Part shown: positions 42,794 through 51,611 of the stretch, in pieces | Position numbering within the stretch: position 1 is the first letter of the stretch | How the letters are laid out: every line of letters begins with the position of its first letter | Assembly (NCBI GenBank): GCA_938024995.1 | Contig: CALJDU010000025.1 | Span: 1 to 64,000, forward strand | Direction of reading: 5' to 3' | Source of the DNA: an uncultured bacterium | GTDB lineage: Bacteria > Myxococcota_A > Polyangia > Polyangiales > Houyiibacteriaceae | DNA length: 64,000 bases | Made by a program: the position numbers and the translations under genes | Notes under the pieces: generated by a model | The model's database searches: none | The model's input: only the letters and a program-made list of their open reading frames with translations | What the model was told of the DNA's origin: nothing

Positions 42794-43759
42794 CTAGCGA
42801 GACAAACGCGGCTTGGTCTTCTTCGCGCCCTTGGGCAGCGCCTTGCCGTCGACGTCTTGCCAAGGGAACACGCGGAGCGACGGGTCGGAGTCGGGGCGGA
42901 ACGCGACCAGGCCGAGCTGTTCGATGTCGCGCGGGACCATCTCCCAGTCGTAATCGAAGAGCGGGTTGTGGGTGTTTCCGAGGCGGTCGAAGACGCGCGT
43001 GCGCTCTTCGAAAGAGAGGCGCAGCCAGGTGCGCGGTTGTTCGACCTTCGACTCGACACCGCGGTGGACGCAGTAGCAATCCATCATCGTGATCTCGGCT
43101 TCGCCCGGCTGAAAGCGGTGCGCCTCTTGGGTGTCCGCGACCTGCGCGTTCATCTCCCAAAAGAAGTCGTGCACCGCTTCGTCGAGCGCGCTCAGATCGA
43201 AGGGCTGGAGGTAGTACGCGGTCGGGAGGACGTCGGACACCGTGTACGTATGATTCGTCCGGACCTTGGGGTTCCAGCGCGCGCCTTGGAAGCCGTCGAC
43301 GTGGCACGGCGCTTCGCGCTGGAGCGTCTCTTGGCGGACGATCCGTTGGTCCACGGTGAGGTACGCGAAGTAGTCACGATGCTCTGGGTTGACCGCGTGT
43401 TCCACGTCGATGATGCGCTGGATGACCTCGCCGAACTGCGCGAGCGTCTTGGGGAGCCGAACCTCGTCGTTGTCGGGGAACTTGATCGGCATGTCGAGCA
43501 CGCGGATGTCATCCCAGCTCGTGAAGCGCGCGAGTTCTTCCTTCGAGAGCGTGCCGAGCGAAACAGGACGCGCGGGTTCGAGGAAGCGCGCCCGGTCGAA
43601 GGTCGTGCCGATGTCTTTGACGATGCGGCTCTCTCGATCGACGGGGTACGCCTTCTCTTCGTTCGCGAGCAGCGTGACGGAGTCGGCTTGATCGAAGATG
43701 GGGACGCGGAACGTTTTGCCGCGGTAGTCGAGCGTCTCGGTTCGGAGGAGGTGCTTCAT
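42794..43759 (-). CDS. Putative Fe(II)/2-oxoglutarate-type or cupin-like oxygenase
   Basis: A 321-residue cytosolic protein. The centre has CHVDGFQGAR (an H-x-D pair), then a strand-rich stretch (NHTYTVSDVLPTAYYLQPF), MMDCYCVHRGVES (distal His) and RTWLRLSFE with an Arg. H-x-D...H plus a downstream Arg is the ligand pattern of double-stranded beta-helix Fe(II)/2OG oxygenases. The C-terminus is basic (KGAKKTKPRLSR). The call is by motif only. It starts nine bases after the Nudix stop; the Gfo/Idh, Nudix and this gene form a tight operon, suggesting steps on one metabolite. Confidence 0.55.
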   Translation of the reverse strand: MKHLLRTETLDYRGKTFRVPIFDQADSVTLLANEEKAYPVDRESRIVKDIGTTFDRARFLEPARPVSLGTLSKEELARFTSWDDIRVLDMPIKFPDNDEVRLPKTLAQFGEVIQRIIDVEHAVNPEHRDYFAYLTVDQRIVRQETLQREAPCHVDGFQGARWNPKVRTNHTYTVSDVLPTAYYLQPFDLSALDEAVHDFFWEMNAQVADTQEAHRFQPGEAEITMMDCYCVHRGVESKVEQPRTWLRLSFEERTRVFDRLGNTHNPLFDYDWEMVPRDIEQLGLVAFRPDSDPSLRVFPWQDVDGKALPKGAKKTKPRLSR

Positions 43760-43768
43760 CTTGCGGAC

Positions 43769-44329
43769 CTAAATGGCGGCGTAGGCGTGTGGACCCGTGA
43801 TGTCGTTCTCTGCGAACCACCGCCGCGCCGCTTCGAGATGGAGCGAGAACGCGATGATGTCCTCGAGGCCGTCGGGACCAAACACGAGGCCGCGCTCGGT
43901 GGTCTCGTTCGTCGCGTTGAACGGGGGGAGCGCGGACGCCTCGAGCGGCGCGGCGGTTGAGAAGAGCAAGACGCGGTTCGGCCTCGGCTCGGTCGAGGTG
44001 TACCAAAACGGCTTGAGGCTCCCCGCGTCGATGGCGACCTGAGTTTCTTCCATGACCTCTCGCGCGCCGGCGGACTGCCACGTCTCCTCGGCGTCGACGA
44101 ACCCGCCCACGATCGCGAGCTTGCCGACCTGTGGGGGGATGCCGCGGCGGATCACCAAGAGGCCAGTGCCGCTCTCGGTCGTGACGGGAACGAGAACGAC
44201 CGCGACCGGGACGGGGTTGGCCCAGGTCTGCGCGCCGCACTCGGCGTTGACGCAAGCGCGCGGGTAACCGTCGGTCGAGGCGTAGGCGGTTCCGCAGCGG
44301 GAGCAGCAAGTATCAGGTGGGTTGGGCAT
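43769..44329 (-). CDS. Nudix hydrolase with N-terminal zinc ribbon
   Basis: A 186-residue protein. Residues about 8-32 are a zinc ribbon (CCSRCGT...CVNAEC), as in NudC-like and related Nudix proteins. The Nudix box G-x5-E-x7-REV-x-EE is complete (GFVDAEETWQSAGAREVMEE), so it should hydrolyse a nucleoside diphosphate linked to another group, with Mg2+. It is shorter than true NudC (about 257 residues) and lacks its N-domain. The start overlaps the Gfo/Idh gene by 17 bases. Confidence 0.9.
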   Translation of the reverse strand: MPNPPDTCCSRCGTAYASTDGYPRACVNAECGAQTWANPVPVAVVLVPVTTESGTGLLVIRRGIPPQVGKLAIVGGFVDAEETWQSAGAREVMEETQVAIDAGSLKPFWYTSTEPRPNRVLLFSTAAPLEASALPPFNATNETTERGLVFGPDGLEDIIAFSLHLEAARRWFAENDITGPHAYAAI

Positions 44330-45320
44330 TGGAAAACATCTCCTCGATGAGCGTGACGTTCGTGATCTCGCGGACGAGGTTATAGCGGGATCGTTTCGCG
44401 GCCGCTTGGGCGAACGCGCTGAGCTGTGCGGTGTAGGGATGGACGGGGTCGAACGCGACGGCCACCGGGTCGGTGCGGCCGCGCTTGTGCCAGATCTCGC
44501 CGTCCCCTCGCGCGCCGAGCGTTCCGCGGCAGGTGATCTCGCCTTCCGTGCCGATCAGCGTAACGCGGGAACGCGCGCGATAGGTGATGGAGCCCGCGAC
44601 GTGCACGAGCGCGCCTCCTGCTTCGAAGGTGACCTCATGCGCGGTGTCGAGGTCGCCTGCCATTTTCAAGAGCGAGGCGTGTCGCTCGATCTCGACCGCG
44701 TCGAGAAACCAGAGCGCGAGGTCGATGCCATGGGTGCCGAGGGCCGCCAAGCTCCACGAACGCGCGAGCTGACCGCGGGCTCGCCAACCGGAGGTCGCGG
44801 GATCGGGCCAGGCCCACTCGATCGCGACTTTGCGCGGCGCGCCGATCATGTCCGCGAGCTGAGCCTTGATGCGTACGTGTCCGGCGTGATGACGCAGGTG
44901 GTAGCCAACGTTTACCGTCCGGTCGTGGCGGGCGACGTGTTCTTGAAGCTGGCGCGCGTCACTTGAGGTGAGGGCGAGCGGCTTCTCGACGAGGACGTGA
45001 ACGCCGGCCGCGACGCTCATCAACGCGTGCTCAACGTGGAGCGCATCGGGCGTCGCCAAGATCACCGCGTCACACACGTTCGCGTTCAGGAGGGCGCCGA
45101 GACTGAGAAAGGACGGCAGGTCGCGCGCGATCGGGAACTGTTCACGGAAGCGGTCGACGCCGGCTTGAGAGTGCGCCGCGATCGCAGCGAACGTGACGCG
45201 TTCGTCTTGGGCGAGCAGCGCGCGAGCGTGATGGCCTCCCGCGTCACCCAGACCGACCAGCGCGACGCGGAGGCTCCTTTGTTCGTTTGCCTGTGTATCC
45301 GTCAACGTGCCCCCGACCAA
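44313..45320 (-). CDS. Gfo/Idh/MocA family oxidoreductase
   Basis: A 335-residue NAD(P)-dependent dehydrogenase. The Rossmann motif VALVGLGDAGGHHARALL lies at about residues 18-35, AVILATPDALH follows, and the family hallmark EKPLALT is at about 112-118. Late His and Asp in GTHGIDLALWFLD fit the active-site helix. Substrates are usually sugars, inositols or related polyols. Both TTG 45320 and TTG 45305 are possible starts; no ATG lies before the Rossmann motif. First gene of the Gfo-Nudix-oxygenase operon. Confidence 0.9.
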   Translation of the reverse strand: MVGGTLTDTQANEQRSLRVALVGLGDAGGHHARALLAQDERVTFAAIAAHSQAGVDRFREQFPIARDLPSFLSLGALLNANVCDAVILATPDALHVEHALMSVAAGVHVLVEKPLALTSSDARQLQEHVARHDRTVNVGYHLRHHAGHVRIKAQLADMIGAPRKVAIEWAWPDPATSGWRARGQLARSWSLAALGTHGIDLALWFLDAVEIERHASLLKMAGDLDTAHEVTFEAGGALVHVAGSITYRARSRVTLIGTEGEITCRGTLGARGDGEIWHKRGRTDPVAVAFDPVHPYTAQLSAFAQAAAKRSRYNLVREITNVTLIEEMFSNAQPT

Positions 45321-45394
45321 CCGAAGAGATCATAACGTCTTCGACCAGAGGTGCGACCCTGGGCGGAACTCGCTCACCCATTTTGAATCACGCT

Positions 45395-45952
45395 CTAGGC
45401 TTCGCGATCACGGAAGGGAGCATGAGCGTAGTACTTCGGGCGGGGGTCGAGGCGAACGTGAAGCCAGTGAACGCCCGCGCCGGCGGTGCTCACCCAGAGC
45501 GGATCGGTCGCGCTCAGGCTGACCGCGGTCGAGACATGGGCGAAGAGCTCGACTTTTTCGGCGTCGCTCGCGGAGATGAGAAAACGGAGGAGATGTGCGT
45601 AGTCCGCCTGTGCGTCGGTGGGCGCGATGAGGTCGGTGTCGCCCCGCAAGTTGGTGAAGGTCGCCGCGTGTCCGCTCCCGAAGTGCTCGGCGAACGTGTG
45701 CGGCTCGGGCGAGACCCGCGCGAGATGAGGCGCGTTGACGATCACGAAGGTGGCGTCGCGGGTGTCGGCGAATCGACGCGGCGCGCATTCCCAGCGAATG
45801 GCGGGGTAGCCGTTGCCTGTCGCGATGCTCGCCATCACGGTCGCGAGCGAGAGCGCGAAGGTTGGGTCGGCGAGCGAGAGAAAGAAGTCGTCGCGCGAGA
45901 GCTCAAGCTCCGCGAGCTGAACGTCGGCGCTGATCTCGGTCCACTGGATCAT
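45395..45952 (-). CDS. DUF6940 family protein
   Basis: About 185 residues from ATG 45952 (sequence upstream in frame is low-complexity and crosses a terminator). The pattern fits DUF6940: YPAIRWECAPR, FVIVNAPHLARVSPEPHTFAEHF, FTNLRGDTDLIAPT, and the strongest block WVSTAGAGVHWLHVRLDPRP with KYYAHAPFR. No biochemical role is known for the family. Soluble, no signal peptide. It lies downstream of the terminator at 45976-46004 and so probably has its own promoter. Its TAG stop is in a CTAG word. Confidence 0.8.
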   Translation of the reverse strand: MIQWTEISADVQLAELELSRDDFFLSLADPTFALSLATVMASIATGNGYPAIRWECAPRRFADTRDATFVIVNAPHLARVSPEPHTFAEHFGSGHAATFTNLRGDTDLIAPTDAQADYAHLLRFLISASDAEKVELFAHVSTAVSLSATDPLWVSTAGAGVHWLHVRLDPRPKYYAHAPFRDREA

Positions 45953-45975
45953 CGTCGGAGCGTAACCATTAAACG

Positions 45976-46004
45976 AAAACGGGAAGCGCGTGGCTTCCCG
46001 TTTT
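45976..46004 (-). terminator. Rho-independent terminator of the barrel gene
   Basis: A perfect 12-bp stem (AAAACGGGAAGC with GCTTCCCGTTTT) and a five-base loop lie 18 bases after the stop of the outer-membrane protein gene on the minus strand. The minus-strand transcript continues TTTTCGTTT, giving the U-rich tail. Confidence 0.85.
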
Positions 46005-46022
46005 CCGAATCGTGGTGAGCGA

Positions 46023-46868
46023 CTACCAGTAGACGGTCGCTCCGAAGGAACCGAGCGCGCCGACGGAGGAGTTCGCGACCTCGCCGGTGGCCTCGTTGAC
46101 GTACTCGGGAATTCCGTCGCCGCCGATTCGCGTTCGGGCGAAGGCGCGGAAGTCGGTCGAGAGCGCGAAGGCTTGCGTGACGCGGAACTCGAGACCGATG
46201 CCGATCTCAGCGCCCGCGTAGCGGAAGGTGCGCGAGCCATAGTCACCGGTCGCGGGGATGTAGCCGTCCGTCGCGGCGAACGAGGTGCCGACACCGGCCA
46301 AGAGGTAGACCTGAAAGCGACGACGGGGGTTGAGGTAGAACAGGGCGTCGACGGTGAGCGGAACCTCGACGCGGTCCGCGCCGTTGTAGTCCGTGCCGCC
46401 ATAGGCGCCGATACCGAGATCAATCGCGAAGTGCGGAACGGGACGGATGCGAAGTCCGGTGTGGAAGCCGCCAAGGCTGGCGTTGTTTCCGAACATCCCT
46501 GCGACTCTGCCGTGCCATCCGAAACGACGGTGACGCTGTTGCGGAGCGCGCCGAACCGGGACGTAGACGGGCGCCTGCTGCACCACCATCACGCGCTGGG
46601 GCCGGTGCTGGGGCACAACCACGACCTGACGAGGTGGAGGTGGCGGAGGCGCCGGCTGAACAATCACGACACCCTGACGGGGTGGCGGGGGAGGAGGCGG
46701 CGCTTGGCGAACGCGCTGGCGACGGCCTCCTCCGATACGGATGTCCACGCTCGCGCAAAACGCCGCGTCGCTGTCCGCGCAACCTTGTGCAGACGCGCTC
46801 GAGGGGGCAGCAAGCTCGGGGAGGGCAATCGCGGCGAGCGCAGCGATCAAAATGGCAACTCGGTTCAT
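46023..46868 (-). CDS. Outer-membrane beta-barrel protein with Pro-rich N-region
   Basis: About 281 residues from ATG 46868 (a GTG directly before it is also in frame). Signal peptide with cleavage near SSASA-Q. A short Cys-containing part is followed by Pro-rich tracts (APPPPPPPRQ, APPPPPPRQVVVV) and an Arg/Val/Gln stretch, about residues 55-115. The C-terminal 165 residues are an eight-strand-type barrel (FHTGLRIRPVPHFAIDLGIGAYGG, FQVYLLAGVG, GIGLEFRVTQAFAL) ending in Trp. The Pro-rich part may cross or bind the peptidoglycan layer (inference). Followed by a strong terminator. Confidence 0.83.
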   Translation of the reverse strand: MNRVAILIAALAAIALPELAAPSSASAQGCADSDAAFCASVDIRIGGGRRQRVRQAPPPPPPPRQGVVIVQPAPPPPPPRQVVVVPQHRPQRVMVVQQAPVYVPVRRAPQQRHRRFGWHGRVAGMFGNNASLGGFHTGLRIRPVPHFAIDLGIGAYGGTDYNGADRVEVPLTVDALFYLNPRRRFQVYLLAGVGTSFAATDGYIPATGDYGSRTFRYAGAEIGIGLEFRVTQAFALSTDFRAFARTRIGGDGIPEYVNEATGEVANSSVGALGSFGATVYW

Positions 46869-47009
46869 CACGCCCTTGAACTAAGCAAGCTGAGTGCCAA
46901 GTTGGCGGATCGCTCCTGAGCCAATTTACTGAGTGATCTCAAGCCGTGGAGACCAGGCCTGAGGGCGGGCGAGCACGATCTCCCCTCAAGCGTGAAGAGG
47001 GGTTCACAG

Positions 47010-49085
47010 CTATTCAAGGCCGCCCATGCCGATCTGGCCAAGCGAGACCACCTGCGCCTCGGGATCCAGCTCGCCGAAACTGAGGACCACCGCGTCCGGA
47101 AGCTGCACGTGAAGGAGCATCCGGACATAGCGGCGGACGTCCGGTGCGGTCACCACGACGAGCGCGTCACCATCCAGATCTTCGGCGGCTCGCTTCACAA
47201 CGCTGACAATGTCGCGAACCAGGTCTGGCGCGATCGCGAGGTAGGTGCCGGTCGCCGTTCGCTGGACACCGTCGCGTACGACCTCTTCGATGTCCGGGCT
47301 CAGCGTGAACGCCGCGATCGCGCCCTCGTGAGCGAACGAGTGCGTGATCATGCGTTTGAGCTCGCTCCTGACGAGCTCCGTCAGGGTGACCGGATCGCGC
47401 TCGTTTGGCGCGTAGGTCGCGAGCGCTTCCAAGATCTCACGCATCGGCCGCACGCTGATGCTCTCCTCGACCAAGCGTCGCAAGACATCTGTGAGGAGCG
47501 CGAGCGAGACCGGCTTGGGGACGACGTTCTTCACGAGCGCGGGGTAGGCGCGCTCGAGCTGGTCGAGCATCGCTTGGACCTCTTGCATCCCGATGAGATC
47601 GCGCGCGCGTCGACGCACCGCGCGTTCAAGCGCCGCGGACACGACCGCGCCTCGAGTGAGCAACGGGATCTGCGCAGCTTCCAAAGACTCGCGCGCGCTC
47701 TCGTCGACCCAGCCCGCGGAGGCTCCGGTCGCAGGATCGCGCGCGGGCCGCGCTTGCACTCCGTACCCCGCGAGCACCCCCACGGTCTCGAGCGCCATCA
47801 GCTCGCCTTCGACCTCGCCGTCGATGACGGGGACCTCCTGCGTGGAGATCAGATAGCGCGCGCCTTCCAGGTGCGGCGACGTGCGTACGCGAACGCCCGG
47901 GAGCGCGATGCCGAGGTCCAAAAAGAGCGCATCTCGCAGCTCGGGCACGTTGTCCTCGAGGAACGCGCCACCGCCAGAGCCATCTGTGATCTGCTCGGCG
48001 AGCGTCGGGGAGAGATCGACCGTGACCGGGACGACCAGCGGGACCATCTGTCGACGCGCTTTGGTTTCCCGCGCCGCTTCTTGTTTCGCGACGACCTGCT
48101 CCGGCGCGACGAGCGGGGCCGGCGCGCGACTGAGGCGCCAGGCGAGGGCGCCGAAGACGATCGCCAAGACAATGAAAGGGAGGAAGGGGAGGCCGGGGAC
48201 GCTCGCGAGCAGGAGCAAAAAGATCGCGGCGATGCCGAGCGCTTTCGGGTTGCCGAAGATCTGCTGCGCGACGTCGCCGCCGAGGCTTGAGTCTTCGTTC
48301 TCGGAGGCGACCCGCGTGACCACCAAGCCCGCCGCGGTCGAGATCAAGAGCGCGGGGATCTGGCTGACGAGTCCGTCGCCGATGGTGAGCAAGCCGAAGG
48401 TCTTGAGCGCGTCGTCTGCGGACATGTCGCGCATCGCGATGCCGATCGCCAAGCCGCCCAAGATGTTGACGACCGTGATGACGATGCCCGCGATCGCGTC
48501 GCCCTTCACGAACTTCATCGCGCCGTCCATCGCGCCGTAGAACTGACTCTCGCGTTGCAAGGTCGCGCGCTTCTCGCGGGCTTGTTCCTGGGTGAGCGCG
48601 CCTGAGCGAAGCTCCGCGTCGATGCTCATCTGCTTGCCGGGCATGGCGTCGAGCGTGAAGCGCGCGCCGACCTCCGCGACGCGTTCGCTGCCCTTGGCGA
48701 TCACCAGGAACTGAATCAGCGTCAGGATCAAGAAGATGACCGCGCCGACGACGTAGTTGCCCTGGACGACGAAGTTGCCGAAGGCCGCGATCACGTCGCC
48801 CGCGTCTGCGTTGAGCAAGATGAGCCGAGTGGACGAGACGTTGAGCGCGAGCCGGAAGAGCGTGGTGACGAGCAGGACGGTTGGGAACGAGGTGAACTGC
48901 AGCCCGCTCCGGATATACATGGAGACAAGGAGCATCAAGACCGCGACGCTGACGTTGCTCGCGATCAGCAGATCGAGGAGCGTCGTGGGAAGCGGGACGA
49001 TCATCATCCCGACGATCAGCACCACGATCGCCGCGAGGACGGCGTCTGCGATCTTGCGAGAAGAGCCGAGGGCCGCGGTCGCCAT
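47010..49085 (-). CDS. sctV: Type III secretion export gate protein SctV
   Basis: A 691-residue member of the FlhA/SctV family, the usual length. The N-terminal half has seven to eight TM segments and the family signature AEVGARFTLDAMPGKQMSID (137-156). The text after it, GAMDGAMKFVKGDAIAG (184-200), matches injectisome SctV better than FlhA, which normally has DGASKFV there. TIGDGLVSQIPALLIS follows. The C-terminal cytosolic half forms the nonameric ring that receives chaperone-substrate complexes. No other export apparatus gene adjoins, so the rest of the machine must be elsewhere. It diverges from the Omp85-like gene; the putative secreted substrates start 1.5 kb away at 50575. Confidence 0.92.
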   Translation of the reverse strand: MATAALGSSRKIADAVLAAIVVLIVGMMIVPLPTTLLDLLIASNVSVAVLMLLVSMYIRSGLQFTSFPTVLLVTTLFRLALNVSSTRLILLNADAGDVIAAFGNFVVQGNYVVGAVIFLILTLIQFLVIAKGSERVAEVGARFTLDAMPGKQMSIDAELRSGALTQEQAREKRATLQRESQFYGAMDGAMKFVKGDAIAGIVITVVNILGGLAIGIAMRDMSADDALKTFGLLTIGDGLVSQIPALLISTAAGLVVTRVASENEDSSLGGDVAQQIFGNPKALGIAAIFLLLLASVPGLPFLPFIVLAIVFGALAWRLSRAPAPLVAPEQVVAKQEAARETKARRQMVPLVVPVTVDLSPTLAEQITDGSGGGAFLEDNVPELRDALFLDLGIALPGVRVRTSPHLEGARYLISTQEVPVIDGEVEGELMALETVGVLAGYGVQARPARDPATGASAGWVDESARESLEAAQIPLLTRGAVVSAALERAVRRRARDLIGMQEVQAMLDQLERAYPALVKNVVPKPVSLALLTDVLRRLVEESISVRPMREILEALATYAPNERDPVTLTELVRSELKRMITHSFAHEGAIAAFTLSPDIEEVVRDGVQRTATGTYLAIAPDLVRDIVSVVKRAAEDLDGDALVVVTAPDVRRYVRMLLHVQLPDAVVLSFGELDPEAQVVSLGQIGMGGLE

Positions 49086-49157
49086 GACCAGCGGTCTACC
49101 AAAGAGAAGGCGTCAGCGTCGAGCGCGTGCCCCACATGTCGGTTAGATTCCCCAGTC

Positions 49158-50456
49158 GTGAGCGGGTGGTTGAGACGGAGTGGGTGCGCGGCGCTTTTCG
49201 TCGTGCTTCTCGCGTCGGCTCCCGGATCCGCCCAAGACGCTAACGAGGCGGCCGCGGAGGGCGCCGACGGGCTGGGCGACCCGGCCGAAGAGTACGAAGG
49301 CTTCAAGCCATACGAGTTCAGCTTGCTGCCGTTCATCGGCTACAGCTCGGACATCGGCTTCGTCGGAGCGCTGGTCGCGCAGCTCTACCACTACGAAGAG
49401 GGCGTCGAGCCCTACCGCGACACCGTGCGCGCGGTCGCGGTGCTGACGAGCAAACTGGTGCAGTTCTATGAGTTCCTCTGGGAGCGCGTGGGGCTCTTCG
49501 GAAAGCCGCTCCGCTTGGAGCTGCTGGCGTCATTCACGGCGACCCCGGTGGGCCACTATTGCGGGGTGGGCAATCGCGTCACGTGCAGCAGGCGAGACGC
49601 GGAACGAGACGCGGCGCGCCAAGGCTTCGTACCGGGGACCGAGGAGCACGAGACGTTTCTCGCGCGCTACTACCGGTTCCGCGTGATGAGACCGGCGGCG
49701 CGCGCGACCCTTCGGTGGGCCCCGTTTCGAAACAAGGACTTTGAATTCATCGCGCTCTTGAACTTGGACTACGGCGTGCCGGGGTTTTACTCGAACCGCG
49801 GTCCGTACGCGGGGAGCCGCTATGGGCAGGACTTCCCGGACGGCGAACGCGGGCTGCTCTCGGAGCTTCGCGTGGGCTTCTTTATGGATCGCCGTGACAA
49901 CGAGCGACGGCCGACCCGAGGCTACGTTTGGTCGACGACCGCGCGGGTGTCTTCGCGCGTGATCGCGAGCCGCTGGAACTATGGCGGCATCAACGCGGTG
50001 GCCGCGGGCTACTACCCGCTCACGCGGAACGAGCGTTTGGTCGTCGCCGGTCGCGGGATGGTGGACCTAATCTTTGGCGACGCGCCGACGACATCGCTGG
50101 GATCGGTCGGTGGTTTCTGGTCGGACCTGGCGTTTGGCGGCCAACAGATCGGTCGCGGGGTTCGAGGGCGGCGTTTCATTGGGCGCATCAAGGTGCTCGC
50201 GCAGGCAGAACTGCGATGGGCCGCGATTGGAAAGCCGGGCAAGTTTCAGCTCTTGCTTCAGGCGTTCGCGGACTTCGGGTGGGTCGGGCTTGGGTACCGC
50301 GACTTCGGCGGCGACCTAAGGAAGATCCTCGTCTCGTTTGGCGGCGGGGTGGGAGCGTATTGGGCCAAGAGTTTCGTTTTCCGCTTCGACGTGGGGCTCA
50401 GCCCAGAAGAGCGATACGACCCCCAATTCTACGTTTCGGTCTTGCACCCGTTCTGA
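49158..50456 (+). CDS. Omp85/BamA-like surface antigen family outer-membrane protein
   Basis: A 432-residue protein (GTG start) with signal peptide (cleavage near PGSAQ) and a 16-strand-type barrel. The features MDRRDNERRPTRGYVWS and GGQQIGRGVRGRRFIG correspond to the Omp85 substrate-strand and lid-loop patterns (D-x-R-D...P-x-R-G-x and the V/I-R-G-Y/F motif, here altered), and it ends in HPF with a terminal Phe. No POTRA domains precede the barrel, so it belongs to the short POTRA-less or lone-barrel branch. Between sctV and the T3SS substrate operon; a role in secretion is possible but not shown. Confidence 0.75.
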   Translation: MSGWLRRSGCAALFVVLLASAPGSAQDANEAAAEGADGLGDPAEEYEGFKPYEFSLLPFIGYSSDIGFVGALVAQLYHYEEGVEPYRDTVRAVAVLTSKLVQFYEFLWERVGLFGKPLRLELLASFTATPVGHYCGVGNRVTCSRRDAERDAARQGFVPGTEEHETFLARYYRFRVMRPAARATLRWAPFRNKDFEFIALLNLDYGVPGFYSNRGPYAGSRYGQDFPDGERGLLSELRVGFFMDRRDNERRPTRGYVWSTTARVSSRVIASRWNYGGINAVAAGYYPLTRNERLVVAGRGMVDLIFGDAPTTSLGSVGGFWSDLAFGGQQIGRGVRGRRFIGRIKVLAQAELRWAAIGKPGKFQLLLQAFADFGWVGLGYRDFGGDLRKILVSFGGGVGAYWAKSFVFRFDVGLSPEERYDPQFYVSVLHPF

Positions 50457-50574
50457 ACGCCCATCTTTAAAGCCGAGTGTTAACAGTGCTTTGTGGGCGC
50501 TGTGAGCACAATCTTCATTTGATCGGAAACCCCTTCCGCGCTCCGCCGATACCCGGCTCACAAGGAGCGAGTGA

Positions 50575-50841
50575 ATGAAGAACGACGAAAAACGACGAGC
50601 CGCCCGCATCGAGGACGAGCTTCACCGCGCGCTCGCGGAGCTCCGCCGGCAAGACCTCGAGGTCGCCGACCTCATCTGCGCTTCTGGCGTTGACGAAGAG
50701 AGCATCGCGGCGGCGGCCGAGAGCGCAGAAGCGTTGATGCTCACGCTCGAAGAGAACGACCAGCTCGAGCCGCTTCCCTCCGCCCGAACCAAGCACCGCG
50801 CGCCCTCCGCGCTTCCTCCCACCTACTTCATGCGCGCGTAA
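50575..50841 (+). CDS. Small acidic/helical protein, first gene of T3SS substrate operon
   Basis: An 88-residue protein with a good ribosome site AAGGAG seven bases before ATG 50575. It is predicted to be all helical (ARIEDELHRALAELRRQDLE, EESIAAAAESAEALMLTLEE) with a short Pro/Arg tail. The size and composition would suit a chaperone, regulator or secreted small subunit of the type III system, but no family is recognised. It is followed after 23 bp by the filament/tip-like gene. Confidence 0.65.
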   Translation: MKNDEKRRAARIEDELHRALAELRRQDLEVADLICASGVDEESIAAAAESAEALMLTLEENDQLEPLPSARTKHRAPSALPPTYFMRA

Positions 50842-50864
50842 GCGCAGAAAGAACGAGACCCCAA

Positions 50865-51611
50865 ATGACCACGATTACCGCTACTCCCTCGACCTCCCCC
50901 ATCACCGGCGCGCACGTTGACTTCGGCAACGAAGGCGGCATGGCGCTCAGCCCCGATGTCGTGATCGCGCTGCTTCGAAAGCGCCTCGGCGACATGGACG
51001 ACCAAATCGGAACGCAGACCGCAGCGCTCCAGGACGCGACGCGGATGTCGCAGCGCGCGGCGCGCAAGACTCAGGTCGCGCAGGCGATTCAGGCCGAGCT
51101 TCAGCGCCGCGACGATGGTGGGAGCGATTCTGTTGACTTGAGCGAGGTTGTCTTCGAGTTCGAGGGACAGGAGGTCAACGCGGCCGACCTGGCGATTGAA
51201 CACGGGATCATTGGAACGAGCGACGCACCTGGCTTGAGCCGACTGGAGTCCCAGTACGAAGCGAAAGTGGCTGAGCTCACGGCGCGGCAAGAAGAGCTGT
51301 GGCGAGATGGCTCTCCTGAGACCCACGCCGAGTTGATTCTGGTCAGCGCAAGCCTTGAGGGCTTCGAAGGAAAGCTGAGGGGAGTTCGGAGCCAACTTGG
51401 GGAGAGCGTTGAATTCTCGAGTACCGCGCAGTCGTTTGGGACCATTGTTCAGAGCATCCAGACTGAGGCTCGCGCCATCAACTCTGGCAACGAGATGCGC
51501 ATGGTTCAGCTTCAGTCGCTCATGCAGCAGCGCTCGCAGGTCATCAGCATGTCCACGCAGATGCTGAACAAGATCCACGAGTCCGAGCAAGCGATTACGC
51601 GGAACATCTGA
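50865..51611 (+). CDS. Putative T3SS filament/needle-tip protein (EspA/SctA-like)
   Basis: A 248-residue protein without a Sec signal. The N-terminus MTTITATPSTSPIT is Thr/Ser/Pro-rich, as in T3SS secretion signals. Long heptad-rich helices occupy about 27-80 and 115-248. The C-terminus, NEMRMVQLQSLMQQRSQVIS then MSTQMLNKIHESEQAITRNI, resembles the terminal coiled coil of EspA/SseB-type filament and tip proteins, which end in a similar ...IIxNI. Position directly before a chaperone and translocator genes fits the SctA slot. It ends TGATG, overlapping the next start. Assignment rests on context and C-terminal pattern. Confidence 0.65.
   Translation: MTTITATPSTSPITGAHVDFGNEGGMALSPDVVIALLRKRLGDMDDQIGTQTAALQDATRMSQRAARKTQVAQAIQAELQRRDDGGSDSVDLSEVVFEFEGQEVNAADLAIEHGIIGTSDAPGLSRLESQYEAKVAELTARQEELWRDGSPETHAELILVSASLEGFEGKLRGVRSQLGESVEFSSTAQSFGTIVQSIQTEARAINSGNEMRMVQLQSLMQQRSQVISMSTQMLNKIHESEQAITRNI

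Noticed and set aside
47010..49085. FlhA of a flagellar system
   Set aside because: The GAMDGAMKFVKGDAIAG text is SctV-like rather than FlhA-like, no flagellar gene adjoins, and the nearby operon looks like injectisome substrates.
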